Origin: Betaproteobacteria bacterium
GTDB lineage: Bacteria > Pseudomonadota > Gammaproteobacteria > Burkholderiales > Burkholderiaceae_C
Assembly: GCA_009918225.1 (NCBI GenBank)
Contig: RGEP01000096.1
Coordinates: 1-7,171 of the forward strand
Direction: 5' to 3'
DNA: 7,171 nt
Shown: piece by piece, positions 1-6,754 of the stretch
Layout: each line of letters opens with the position of its first letter
How positions within the stretch are numbered: position 1 is the stretch's first letter
Notes under the pieces: model-generated
Seen by the model: only the letters and a program-made list of their open reading frames with translations
Told to the model about the DNA's origin: nothing
Databases searched by the model: none
Program-made: the position numbers and the translations under genes

Positions 1-176
1 AAGGTCAGCACCAGGATGTCCCGTGGCTGCAAGGCTCGGCCCTGCGGCGTGCCCTGGCCCAAGACCAAACGCAGATACAGGGAGGCGATGGTCCAGGTCT
101 TGCCGGTACCCGCGCTGGCTTCGATCAGGTGATGGCCCTGCAGCGCAAGGGTCAAGGCTTGAAGGGGCGCGCTCAT
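1..176 (-). CDS. recB: RecB, exodeoxyribonuclease V beta subunit (N-terminal fragment)
   Basis: This is the beginning of the RecB subunit of RecBCD, the 3'-5' helicase and nuclease subunit that processes double-strand breaks in the cytoplasm. Only 58 full codons are present; the gene continues past the left edge. The translation starts MSAPLQALTLALQG and contains the Walker A (helicase motif I) block EASAGTGKT at residues 19-27, followed by TIASLYLRLVLG and then ILVLT, the start of motif Ia. This order and spacing are typical of RecB N-termini, where the ATP-binding loop lies within the first 30 residues. The ATG overlaps the recC stop codon by 4 bp (ATGA at 173-176), so recB is probably translated by coupling to recC. 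An AAGG lies only one base from the ATG and another about 12 bases upstream, so independent initiation looks weak. Nothing can be said about its nuclease domain from this window. Confidence 0.95.
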   Translation of the reverse strand, partial: MSAPLQALTLALQGHHLIEASAGTGKTWTIASLYLRLVLGQGTPQGRALQPRDILVLT

Positions 177-3100
177 GCCTTGTTGGGCCTTGTGTGTTCA
201 GGCGGCATCAAGGGTGAAGCCAAGGGGCTGTGGCCCGCAGCGGCGTTGGGACGCAGCTCCAGGGGCGTCAACTGGAGCTTGGTTTGGCACCAGCGCCAAA
301 ACGGTCCGTACAAGGCCTCGGTGGCAGCCGGCCATTCATTGGCGCCGACCTGATCGTCGAGTTCATCCCAGGCGCCAAAGCTGCGCTGCCACGCCGGGTT
401 GCGTGTGCGTTCGCGGTCCCAGGCGTCGCGCCGGTCGGTGTTGCTCAAGCCCACGGCGCCCAAGAGGCGCGCCGTAGCCGCTGCTGGGCTGTCGGCGGCC
501 ATCCAGCGGCCCAAGGTGTCGAGTACCTGAGACACATCCTGCTCGGCTTGAGCGACATCGCTCGGCATGCCCACAGCAGTGGCGTCGGGTGCCAGGGTTT
601 GCAGCACAAAGCCCTCGCCCTGCGCCGCCGCCAGTGTCTGCAACCACCAGGCTTGAACCAGCTGGTCCAGGCGCCACGCCTTGGGGTCTTCCTTCCAGGG
701 GTCGGCGCCTGCAAAGGGACTGGGGGAGAACACCACCCGGGTATCCAGCCCCTGCGAAACCGCAGACTGTCGGTGACCGGCCAGCGCCCTCCACCGCCCC
801 AGCAGCTCTTGCGCAGCCCAGCGCCCCGGTGCTCCCAAGGGCAGCAATCCTTTGGACTGCAGTCGAGTCCACAAGGGCTTGGCCGCATCGGCAGCGCCGG
901 GCACCGAAACGCGGACATCCAGGCCCTGCAGGGCTTCTTGCCAGGCTGACCATGCCGACAGTCCGCTCAAGGAAAGCGGTTCGTCGTCTGCTGGGGCCGA
1001 AGGCGCACGCGGCCAGCGCAGGCCCAAGCGTTCTTCCCAGAAGGCCGTCACGGGACACCGCAGCCACCGCATGACACGGCTGGGGTCTTCCAAGAGGCTG
1101 TGCGGCTGAACAGGGGCATGGATGGCCGGCCCCGCATGCGCTTCGGCTCCATGCGCTGGCCCCGGATGGGGCTGGCCACCTGGCGTGCCCATGGCTGTCA
1201 TGTGCGCCGAGGGCACTTGCCACTCGTATGCGTGGGTGGCTGGCAGAGGTCCGTGCTGGAAATAGGCCGGGTTGAAGGGTTGAAGGGGGTGGTCCACGGT
1301 CACGGACTGCAGCGATTCGGAGCCCCAAATGGCGGCCAGGGTATCGCGCAGATGTCCCACCAAGACCGAGGGCGGGCGGTGCTGCTGGTCTACCGCTTGC
1401 TGCCCAACCCAGCTCACCACCAATTGCTCCCGCGCAGAAAGAAGCGCATCGAGCATCAGCTGGCGGTCTTCGATGTGGCGTGATCGGTCGCCCGGTCGCG
1501 ACACCGCAGGGTCGGCCATCAGGTCGCCTGGACGCGGACGGCTGGGCCGCGGGTACTGGCCTTCGTCCATGCCCAGCAGACACACGATTCGAAAGGGAAC
1601 GGCTCGTAAGGGCATGAGGGTGCAGAAGGTGACCCCACTGGAGCGAAAGCGGCTTGCGGCGTTCCCTTGGCTGTGGGCCTCCTGCACGGCCCAGCGGACC
1701 CATTCCAGGTCAACGGGGCTTGTGAAGTCGGCTGCTTGGGTGTGGCGGATCCAGGCGGCCAAGGCATCGTCGACCGCCTGGCTCTCGCGTTCCTGAGCGG
1801 CGTCGGCAGGCAGGAACAGGTCAGACCAAACGGCGCGAAAGGCCTGCACCCATGCCTCAGGCTCATGGGGGTGGCTGGCCCACAGCCGCCAGGTTTCCAA
1901 GCGACGCACAAGGGCGGCGAGTTGGCCCGCAGCCGCTGCGGCCAAGCCTCGGACGCTTTCCACCGGCGCCCAGGGTACGGGCGGCGCCTCGGGGGTCTCG
2001 TGATCGCCGGGTGCCCATGGCCCGTGGGTGTCATCAAGCGCACGTCCCATGGCATAGCCGGCCAGCATGCGGTCAATGCCGAATCCCCAGGTCATGGCCT
2101 CGCCTGCGGCACCCAGACCCAAGGCTGTGCGGTGTGCAGCGCTGATGCCCCAACGGATGCCACTGTCGTCCACCCAGGACTGAAGGGCTCGGCGATCGTC
2201 CTCGTCCCAGCCCCATTTGCGCCGCACCGCAGGCTCGTCCACCAGGCGCTTGAGGTCGGAGGCGGTACAGCGTTGGCTGGGCAGGCTCAGCAGCCAATCG
2301 GCCCAGGCTGGAAGGCCGCAATCTGCTTGCGCTTGCTGGTCGGCGATGCCCCAGGGAATGTGGCGGGGATCGTGCTCGGAGTAGGCCCCGAACACGGCCT
2401 TGATGGCGGCCGCATGGGTGCGCAAGTCGGGCACCATGACCACCACGTCGCGCGCTTGCGGACGGTCGCCCGTGTTGGATGCGGTCAGCCGGTGCAGCAG
2501 GTCATCGTGCAGGATTTCCACTTCGCGCAAAGCGGTGTGGGCCCGAACGAATCGGATGGAGCCGTCGTTCAGGTGCAGGCCTTGCCGGCGCGCCATCTGC
2601 GCCGTCTCCGTTATAGATTGGTTGCTGTGGATCGAGGTTTGCAGCAGACCCAGAGCCGATTGGGCGGGCGTAGGCTCCGCGGGTTCGATGTGGGTGATGC
2701 TGCGCTGCTCTGAATGCCCCAGTCTTTCTTCGAAAGCCTGAACCTGGCCGATGAAGTCTCGGGCCTGCTGGCCCCAGGCTGAGAGCAAGGGTTGCCCCAC
2801 GTGGGGGCCCTCGCTCAGTGGGGTCCACATCACCTGGCAAGGGCTGGGTACCGCCAGGATGACCAGGGCATGCCGCGAGACCGCCTCCAGCAGCTCCAAT
2901 ACCGCTGGAGGCAAGGCGGTGCTGCCAAAGAGCAGCAGCCGACCGGGCAACTGCGGCAGGCTGCCGACCGGGGCTTGGCGCAGGCGCTGGATGCAGGCTT
3001 CGTGCAGGGCTGCCCGCGAGGGCCACTTCGGGCCCAGTGGCCCGGTCTGTTCTTGCTCCATCAGCCATTGCCACAGCGCTGCCTGCCAGCGTTGTGGCTG

Positions 3101-3709
3101 AGGGATGGCCAGCGCGGGTGCTGGGGCATGCGCCGACAGCCGGAGCTCGTGGCGCCCCTGCGCCCAGTCCTTGAGCCAGTCCGGCCGAAACCACTGGTAC
3201 TGGTCAAACAGGTCGGCGGCGTGTGCACACCAGCGCAGAAGTTCCAGCGAGGATTCAGCTGGTGTACCGGCCTGTGCAGATTCGGCGTGCCTGGATTGAA
3301 TGGCAGCCCAGGGTTCTTGCAAGGCAGGCAGCGCTGACCATTGCGCCACACGGGCTGCCAGGGACCAGGGCAACAAGGCTTTGTCGGTACGCGTGGCGCG
3401 GCTGGCCTCGGGCCCCAACACCAAACGCAGCAGCCGCCAAGCGAATCGTGCCGGGAGTTCAACTCGACAGGCGGCCAGCACGCCCTGGGTTCGGGCCGCT
3501 TCGGCCTTGAACCATTCAGCCATGCCGTTGCTGGGAACCAGCACCACCTCGTCTTCCAGAGGAGCTGCGGGATAGCGGGCCCACCAGGCCCAGACGGTAC
3601 GCGCCAGGTCTTCCAGGGCGGGTTCCTGCAGCCACAACAAACCCGGTTTGAAACCGGGTCGGCCAATCGGCCGAGCGGCCGGCGGCTGTAGGTGGTGGAA
3701 ATCGGGCAC
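173..3709 (-). CDS. recC: RecC, exodeoxyribonuclease V gamma subunit
   Basis: This encodes the RecC subunit of RecBCD, which splits the DNA strands, holds the complex together and, in E. coli, recognises Chi. It has 1178 residues, slightly longer than E. coli RecC (about 1120). Recognisable blocks in order are: DEVVLVPSNGMAEWFK near residue 53, with LPARFAWRLLRLVLG near 85; REVEILHDDLL near 395; DVVVMVPDLR near 421; WVDDSGIRWGI near 512; TWGFGIDRMLAGYAMG near 540; GVTFCTLMPLRAVPFR at 692-707; GMDEGQYPR at 713-721; GDRSRHIEDR near 740; and RPPSVLV at 778-784. These match the helicase-like domains of RecC, and the remaining C-terminal third is the degenerate nuclease-like part that contacts RecB. 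Residues about 836-870 form a Gly/His/Pro/Ala-rich linker that looks like a lineage-specific insertion. The start is GTG; it is the only start codon between the upstream in-frame stop (3734-3736) and the conserved region, but it has no clear Shine-Dalgarno sequence, so the exact start is less certain than the gene. Confidence 0.96.
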   Translation of the reverse strand: MPDFHHLQPPAARPIGRPGFKPGLLWLQEPALEDLARTVWAWWARYPAAPLEDEVVLVPSNGMAEWFKAEAARTQGVLAACRVELPARFAWRLLRLVLGPEASRATRTDKALLPWSLAARVAQWSALPALQEPWAAIQSRHAESAQAGTPAESSLELLRWCAHAADLFDQYQWFRPDWLKDWAQGRHELRLSAHAPAPALAIPQPQRWQAALWQWLMEQEQTGPLGPKWPSRAALHEACIQRLRQAPVGSLPQLPGRLLLFGSTALPPAVLELLEAVSRHALVILAVPSPCQVMWTPLSEGPHVGQPLLSAWGQQARDFIGQVQAFEERLGHSEQRSITHIEPAEPTPAQSALGLLQTSIHSNQSITETAQMARRQGLHLNDGSIRFVRAHTALREVEILHDDLLHRLTASNTGDRPQARDVVVMVPDLRTHAAAIKAVFGAYSEHDPRHIPWGIADQQAQADCGLPAWADWLLSLPSQRCTASDLKRLVDEPAVRRKWGWDEDDRRALQSWVDDSGIRWGISAAHRTALGLGAAGEAMTWGFGIDRMLAGYAMGRALDDTHGPWAPGDHETPEAPPVPWAPVESVRGLAAAAAGQLAALVRRLETWRLWASHPHEPEAWVQAFRAVWSDLFLPADAAQERESQAVDDALAAWIRHTQAADFTSPVDLEWVRWAVQEAHSQGNAASRFRSSGVTFCTLMPLRAVPFRIVCLLGMDEGQYPRPSRPRPGDLMADPAVSRPGDRSRHIEDRQLMLDALLSAREQLVVSWVGQQAVDQQHRPPSVLVGHLRDTLAAIWGSESLQSVTVDHPLQPFNPAYFQHGPLPATHAYEWQVPSAHMTAMGTPGGQPHPGPAHGAEAHAGPAIHAPVQPHSLLEDPSRVMRWLRCPVTAFWEERLGLRWPRAPSAPADDEPLSLSGLSAWSAWQEALQGLDVRVSVPGAADAAKPLWTRLQSKGLLPLGAPGRWAAQELLGRWRALAGHRQSAVSQGLDTRVVFSPSPFAGADPWKEDPKAWRLDQLVQAWWLQTLAAAQGEGFVLQTLAPDATAVGMPSDVAQAEQDVSQVLDTLGRWMAADSPAAATARLLGAVGLSNTDRRDAWDRERTRNPAWQRSFGAWDELDDQVGANEWPAATEALYGPFWRWCQTKLQLTPLELRPNAAAGHSPLASPLMPPEHTRPNKA
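3641..3659. repeat. Perfect inverted repeat inside the 5' end of recC
   Basis: ACCCGGTTT, a single G, then AAACCGGGT: two 9-bp arms with a 1-base centre. It lies about 50 bases into recC and encodes the end of the PGFKPG stretch (residues 18-23). A 1-base loop means it would form a hairpin only by opening a few central pairs, so it is more naturally read as a DNA dyad, possibly a protein site, or as a coincidence of codon choice. It might also fold in the recC mRNA near the start codon. No known operator is recognised in it. Confidence 0.5.
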
Positions 3710-3758
3710 GGGTGCGGCGGGATGGCAAAGGCTTCAGTGCCGATGATGCCACCCTGCT

Positions 3759-3775
3759 GGCTCAGATCCTGAGCC
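3759..3775 (-). repeat. Hairpin in the microprotein-recC gap
   Basis: On the minus strand GGCTCAG-GAT-CTGAGCC forms a perfect 7-bp stem with a 3-base loop, 50 bases before the recC start codon. No run of T follows, so it is not a standard intrinsic terminator. It could be an mRNA processing or stability element, or a partial barrier that lowers readthrough into recC. The rest of the 108-bp gap (3710-3817) holds the GC-rich hairpin at 3799-3812 and no further convincing ORF. Confidence 0.5.
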
Positions 3776-3798
3776 CAATGGTGAGGGGATGGAGAGGT

Positions 3799-3812
3799 GC
3801 CGGCGCCCCGGC
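3799..3812 (-). repeat. Short GC hairpin just after the microprotein stop
   Basis: On the minus strand GCCGG-GGCG-CCGGC gives a 5-bp all-GC stem with a 4-base loop, starting 5 bases after the stop codon of the 38-residue ORF. There is no T tract after it, so termination is unproven. In a GC-rich genome such short stems are common, hence the low confidence. Confidence 0.3.
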
Positions 3813-3817
3813 GGGAC

Positions 3818-3934
3818 TCAGAGCACGAAGGGCAGGACCAGCAAACTGGCCATACAGCTGACCATCACCAGGCGGTCAGGGTCGCCGGCAGACCAGGGAA
3901 AGCGGGCTGCGGCCAGGCGTGTGATGTGATGCAT
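3818..3934 (-). CDS. Putative SOS-controlled membrane microprotein, 38 residues
   Basis: I do not recognise this protein by sequence. The ORF runs ATG to TGA in 38 codons. The N-terminal half is basic (MHHITRLAAARFPW, two Arg and two His), followed by a short SAGDPDR turn. Residues 22-38 (LVMVSCMASLLVLPFVL) are uninterrupted hydrophobic and end exactly at the C-terminus, suggesting a single membrane span or tail anchor with the basic end in the cytoplasm. Thirty of 38 codons end in G or C, in keeping with neighbouring genes. A GGAG lies 7 bases before the ATG. A promoter with a consensus LexA box sits just upstream, with about 37 untranslated bases predicted. By control, size and topology (inference, not homology) it resembles SOS-induced small membrane proteins such as TisB, a membrane-acting toxin, or SidA, a division inhibitor. 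It could alternatively be a leader ORF for recC or a non-functional chance ORF. Confidence 0.6.
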   Translation of the reverse strand: MHHITRLAAARFPWSAGDPDRLVMVSCMASLLVLPFVL

Positions 3935-3941
3935 GATGGGG

Positions 3942-3945
3942 CTCC
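3942..3945 (-). promoter_or_regulatory. Ribosome binding site of the 38-residue ORF
   Basis: GGAG with a 7-base spacer to the ATG at 3934. It decides the start codon of a very short ORF and is a better Shine-Dalgarno sequence than those of recC, recB or the glucan synthase in this window, which supports real translation of the ORF. Confidence 0.6.
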
Positions 3946-3978
3946 GGATGTGGGGCTGAACAGTCAACCGTGAAGCGC

Positions 3979-4007
3979 ATGATACTGTTGTTTTATACAG
4001 TGTTCAA
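3979..4007 (-). promoter_or_regulatory. Sigma-70 promoter upstream of the microprotein and recC
   Basis: On the minus strand the -35 element is TTGAAC (4002-4007, four of six matches to TTGACA), the spacer is exactly 17 bp, and the -10 element is TATCAT (3979-3984, five of six matches to TATAAT). The predicted transcription start is near 3971, about 37 bases before the ATG at 3934. The LexA box fills the spacer, so bound LexA would block RNA polymerase. The -35 lies in the last codons of the glucan synthase gene. No other promoter of this quality was seen in the window. Confidence 0.75.
3983..4002 (-). promoter_or_regulatory. LexA (SOS) box
   Basis: The 16-base core CTGT-TGTTTTAT-ACAG (3985-4000, plus strand) is a perfect match to the gamma/betaproteobacterial LexA consensus CTGT-N8-ACAG, with the AT-rich centre typical of good sites and a near-symmetric TA/TG flank. 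It lies entirely between the -35 and -10 elements of a minus-strand promoter and overlaps the stop codon of the glucan synthase gene (3993-3995). The only gene starting downstream on the plus strand would be antisense to the glucan synthase, so the site is best assigned to the microprotein ORF and possibly recCB. Confidence 0.85.
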
Positions 4008-6719
4008 GTCCATCAGCTTTTCTGTTCTCCCCCACCAGGCACAGGTGCACGCGGCCATATAGGGCAAGGCCTGCAAAAACAAGATGAAACACCACGCCCA
4101 CTGCGCCGCGGGCCATTGCGGGTTGGAGGCGACAAACGCCATCACCATGACGAGCAACGCCGACCCCAGCAGGGCCTCCTGCCAGACGGAGGCCCAGACC
4201 GAGGCCCAGACCGAGGGCCAGGCCGATTTGGCGCGGCGGCCCTCGCCCTTTTCAGTCACGTGAAAGGTCGCCAGCCCCCCCCAACATCCAGCCAAGACCC
4301 CACGCGCAATGCGGTGCGACAGCGCCATACCGGCCCATGCCGCGCCCCACACATCGGCTCTTGAGCACGACACCCGGCGCCTGTACAGCAGGGGCACCAG
4401 CACCAATCGGGTCACGAAGAACATCCCCAAGGGCAAGGCCATCAAAGCCGATGGCAGGCTGAACGCCGAGGGTGCCCACAACACGAGTGCACTCCACAAC
4501 AGGGCCGTGATGCTGAAGACCAGGTGCAAGGTGTCGCCGATCCACGGCAGCCAACCGGCCACGAAGTGGTAGCGCTGCCCGAGGCTGAGGGCCGATTGAC
4601 CGAACAAAGCGGCAGCATGGCTGCGCAGGATCTGGATGCCTCCGCGCGCCCAACGCTCTCGTTGCCGCTGATAGGACACAAAAGATTGCGGCACCAGGCC
4701 GGTGCCCAGAACCTCGTCAACATAGACCTTGCGCCAGCCGCCTTCCAGAAGCCTCAAACCCAGCTCGGTGTCCTCGCACACGCAGCGTGGGTCCCACCCC
4801 CCCACAGCTTGCAAGGCGTCCCGTCGAATGATGGTCATGGTGCCGTGCTGCACGATGGCGTTGCGCTCGTGTCGATGGTGCATGCCCAAACGGAAAAAGC
4901 CCTCGTACTCCCAGTTCATCATGCGCGCCAGTCTTGACTGCCCCCAATCCCGGTGGGCCTGAGGCGACTGCACCACGGCCACACCAGGCTCAGAAAACCA
5001 CCCGCCCAAGCGGTTCAGCCACGCTGGCTCCACCACATAGTCCGCATCCACCACGGCCACCCACTGCGCGTTGGGGTGTGTCTGGCGCAAGGCCTCATTG
5101 AGTGCGCCGGCCTTGAATCCCGGCCATTGCGGCAGGTGGATGAATCGCAGCCGTGCATCGCCTGCCAAGCGCTGCTCCTCCACATAGGCCTGCACGGGTT
5201 GCCAGCATCGTGGGTCGCTGCTGTTGTTGTCCACCACCACAATCTCCAAGCTCGGCCACTCCAGCGCCTGCAGGCTTCGGATACTGGCCAGCACCAACTC
5301 CGCTGGCTCGTTGCAGCAGGCCAGGTGGATGCTGACCATGGGTGCAGGGCCCGAATGGTCCCAGGGCCGCGCCTGTTCTCGGTGGTGCAAGCTGCCGTCC
5401 CAATAAAGCTCGGCGAACTCAAAGGCTTGGGTGATGAGGATGGCCGCCATCAGCAGCAGTGCAGGCACCAAAAGGGCCAGGAGCAAGGCGTCCAACGCTT
5501 GCAGATAGTGAATCAGGGGCATCGTGGCCCCGACCACCACCAGGGATGCCACGGCCTGTGCCGCCACACCGAAGGCCCAGCGTCCCGCCAGACCCAGGCG
5601 AGGCGCCCGCATCAAAAAGGGCCACAAGATCATGACCCCCAAGACCGCCGCCGCCAACGCCTTGCCGCGCCAGTATGGGTCTCGTTCGACGGGCCCGCTC
5701 CAAGCGAACTTGGGCGTGCGTCGTGCATCCAACACACCCCAATGCGCGCCCACAGGGCCCTCGGTCAAGGTTTTCCACGGTTGGTCGACCGCTTCCATCA
5801 GGAAGTAGTCAGGCTGGGGCTCGCGCAACCGCGCCGAAGCCACGAACTCGCGGACAAATCGGGCCTGCTCCAGCGGCGAGGCTTGCGATCGGTTCAAGGC
5901 GCCGTTCACCCTTTTTTCCACATCCGGGCCCGTGCTGGGCCAACCCACTTCGGCGATCACCACCGGCTTGTTCGGGTAGCGCAGGCGCAGCTCGTCGTAA
6001 CGCCGCCACACTTCGTGAACCGCCACCTCGGCCGGGACACCCTCCCAATAGGGCAGCAGGTGCACCGCAATGAAATCCACCTCTTCAACCAGTTCGGGCT
6101 GCGCCAACCACACATGCCAAGGCTCTGCCGTGGACACCGGCACATCCAGCGTGCTGCGCAAGCGCCTGAGCGCTGCACTGAGCTCCTGCGGGCTGAGCAC
6201 ACGGTGCAACTGGGTTTCGTTGCCCGCGATCACGCGCTCGATGCTGCGCACCACGGCAGGGCCCGATGCCCCGGCGGATGACCTCAGGTGGTCGGCCGGC
6301 GCCACAAGTCTTCGTTCAGCCTCCACCGCTGCCTCAATGGCTTGCAGCTCACGCTCGTTTCGCAGCACCTGGGTGTCCAGCCACACCCCGGCTGTCAAAC
6401 GCAGCCCGTGCTCACGGGCCAATCCGGGCAGGAAAGGCAACTCTGAGGCGCTGTAGGTGCGCAGCTGTCTCGTCAGGCCAGACAAGGCTTGCAGATCAGC
6501 CGCCACATCGGCCTGCTGCGGCCATTGGCGCTGCAGCGGGCTTTGCCACCGTTGAAAAGCGTTATAGGCCAAGCCCTGAACGGGAAGGACCACCGGCGCG
6601 GCCGGCAGCGGTGGGTTGGCCCACTTCCACACCAAGGCATTGAGCATGGCCACACAAAGGCACAGCACGACGGCCTTGAAGTGCGCCCAGGCGCCTTGGC
6701 GGTGCACTTGGGGCTTCAT
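3993..6719 (-). CDS. NdvB-like membrane beta-glucan synthase, GH17-GT2 fusion
   Basis: A 908-residue inner-membrane protein joining a glycoside hydrolase family 17 domain to a processive family 2 glycosyltransferase. Residues 15-33 form an N-terminal membrane anchor. The GH17 domain follows (about 45-340), with candidate acid/base Glu168 in AGNE and nucleophile Glu257 in VVIAEVGWPS, so both catalytic glutamates appear intact; this part should face the periplasm. Three membrane segments (about 353-432) lead to the cytoplasmic GT2 domain (461-700) with VVDNNSSD, the metal-binding DAD at 558-560, CED at 648-650 (catalytic base) and QRERW at 686-690. Further hydrophobic segments and the FHVTEKG motif (819-825) follow. 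This is the architecture of NdvB in Bradyrhizobium and Pseudomonas, which makes beta-1,3(/1,6)-glucans; the actual product here is inferred. I chose the ATG at 6719: an upstream GTG at 6788 adds 23 unlikely residues and would overlap the divergent gene. Confidence 0.88.
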   Translation of the reverse strand: MKPQVHRQGAWAHFKAVVLCLCVAMLNALVWKWANPPLPAAPVVLPVQGLAYNAFQRWQSPLQRQWPQQADVAADLQALSGLTRQLRTYSASELPFLPGLAREHGLRLTAGVWLDTQVLRNERELQAIEAAVEAERRLVAPADHLRSSAGASGPAVVRSIERVIAGNETQLHRVLSPQELSAALRRLRSTLDVPVSTAEPWHVWLAQPELVEEVDFIAVHLLPYWEGVPAEVAVHEVWRRYDELRLRYPNKPVVIAEVGWPSTGPDVEKRVNGALNRSQASPLEQARFVREFVASARLREPQPDYFLMEAVDQPWKTLTEGPVGAHWGVLDARRTPKFAWSGPVERDPYWRGKALAAAVLGVMILWPFLMRAPRLGLAGRWAFGVAAQAVASLVVVGATMPLIHYLQALDALLLALLVPALLLMAAILITQAFEFAELYWDGSLHHREQARPWDHSGPAPMVSIHLACCNEPAELVLASIRSLQALEWPSLEIVVVDNNSSDPRCWQPVQAYVEEQRLAGDARLRFIHLPQWPGFKAGALNEALRQTHPNAQWVAVVDADYVVEPAWLNRLGGWFSEPGVAVVQSPQAHRDWGQSRLARMMNWEYEGFFRLGMHHRHERNAIVQHGTMTIIRRDALQAVGGWDPRCVCEDTELGLRLLEGGWRKVYVDEVLGTGLVPQSFVSYQRQRERWARGGIQILRSHAAALFGQSALSLGQRYHFVAGWLPWIGDTLHLVFSITALLWSALVLWAPSAFSLPSALMALPLGMFFVTRLVLVPLLYRRRVSCSRADVWGAAWAGMALSHRIARGVLAGCWGGLATFHVTEKGEGRRAKSAWPSVWASVWASVWQEALLGSALLVMVMAFVASNPQWPAAQWAWCFILFLQALPYMAACTCAWWGRTEKLMDLNTV
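4183..4218 (-). repeat. Three tandem 12-bp repeats in the glucan synthase gene
   Basis: Three consecutive 12-base units (plus strand CAGACGGAGGCC, CAGACCGAGGCC, CAGACCGAGGGC) differ from one another at one or two positions. The repeat is in frame and encodes a Trp-Ala-Ser-Val period, giving PSVWASVWASVWQE at residues 835-848. It sits between the FHVTEKG motif and the penultimate hydrophobic segment. Because the unit is a multiple of three, copy-number changes by slippage would alter the length of this loop without breaking the frame. Confidence 0.8.
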
Positions 6720-6754
6720 GGCGGGCTGCCTAGGCGCACGGGGCCCGGTACACA
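6720..6754. promoter_or_regulatory. Divergent gap between the two GH17-containing genes
   Basis: Only 35 bp separate the two chosen ATG codons. This is too short for two independent promoters, so the control elements must extend into the opposing 5' coding regions, and the two genes are likely co-regulated. I see no convincing -35/-10 pair or operator here; the assignment rests on position only. Confidence 0.4.

Noticed and set aside
363..1703. 446-codon open frame on the minus strand inside recC
   Set aside because: It is in another frame of recC; its translation is Arg/Pro/Ala-rich without any family motif, while the recC frame carries clear conserved blocks. This is a GC-bias shadow.
1667..2713. 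348-codon open frame on the plus strand, antisense to recC
   Set aside because: No recognisable domain, no ribosome binding site, and wholly antisense to a conserved gene.
3516..3752. 78-codon minus-strand frame overlapping the start of recC, with a GTG start
   Set aside because: Out of frame with recC, very Arg/Pro/Ala-rich, and lies mostly within the conserved recC N-terminus. An AGCAGG before the GTG is not enough to support it.
3799..3812. Intrinsic terminator after the microprotein ORF
   Set aside because: The stem is only 5 bp and no T tract follows on the minus strand, so it was kept as a hairpin and not called a terminator.
4953..6281. 442-codon open frame on the plus strand, antisense to the glucan synthase
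   Set aside because: His/Arg/Gln/Pro-rich composition typical of an antisense frame to a GC-rich gene; no motif supports it.
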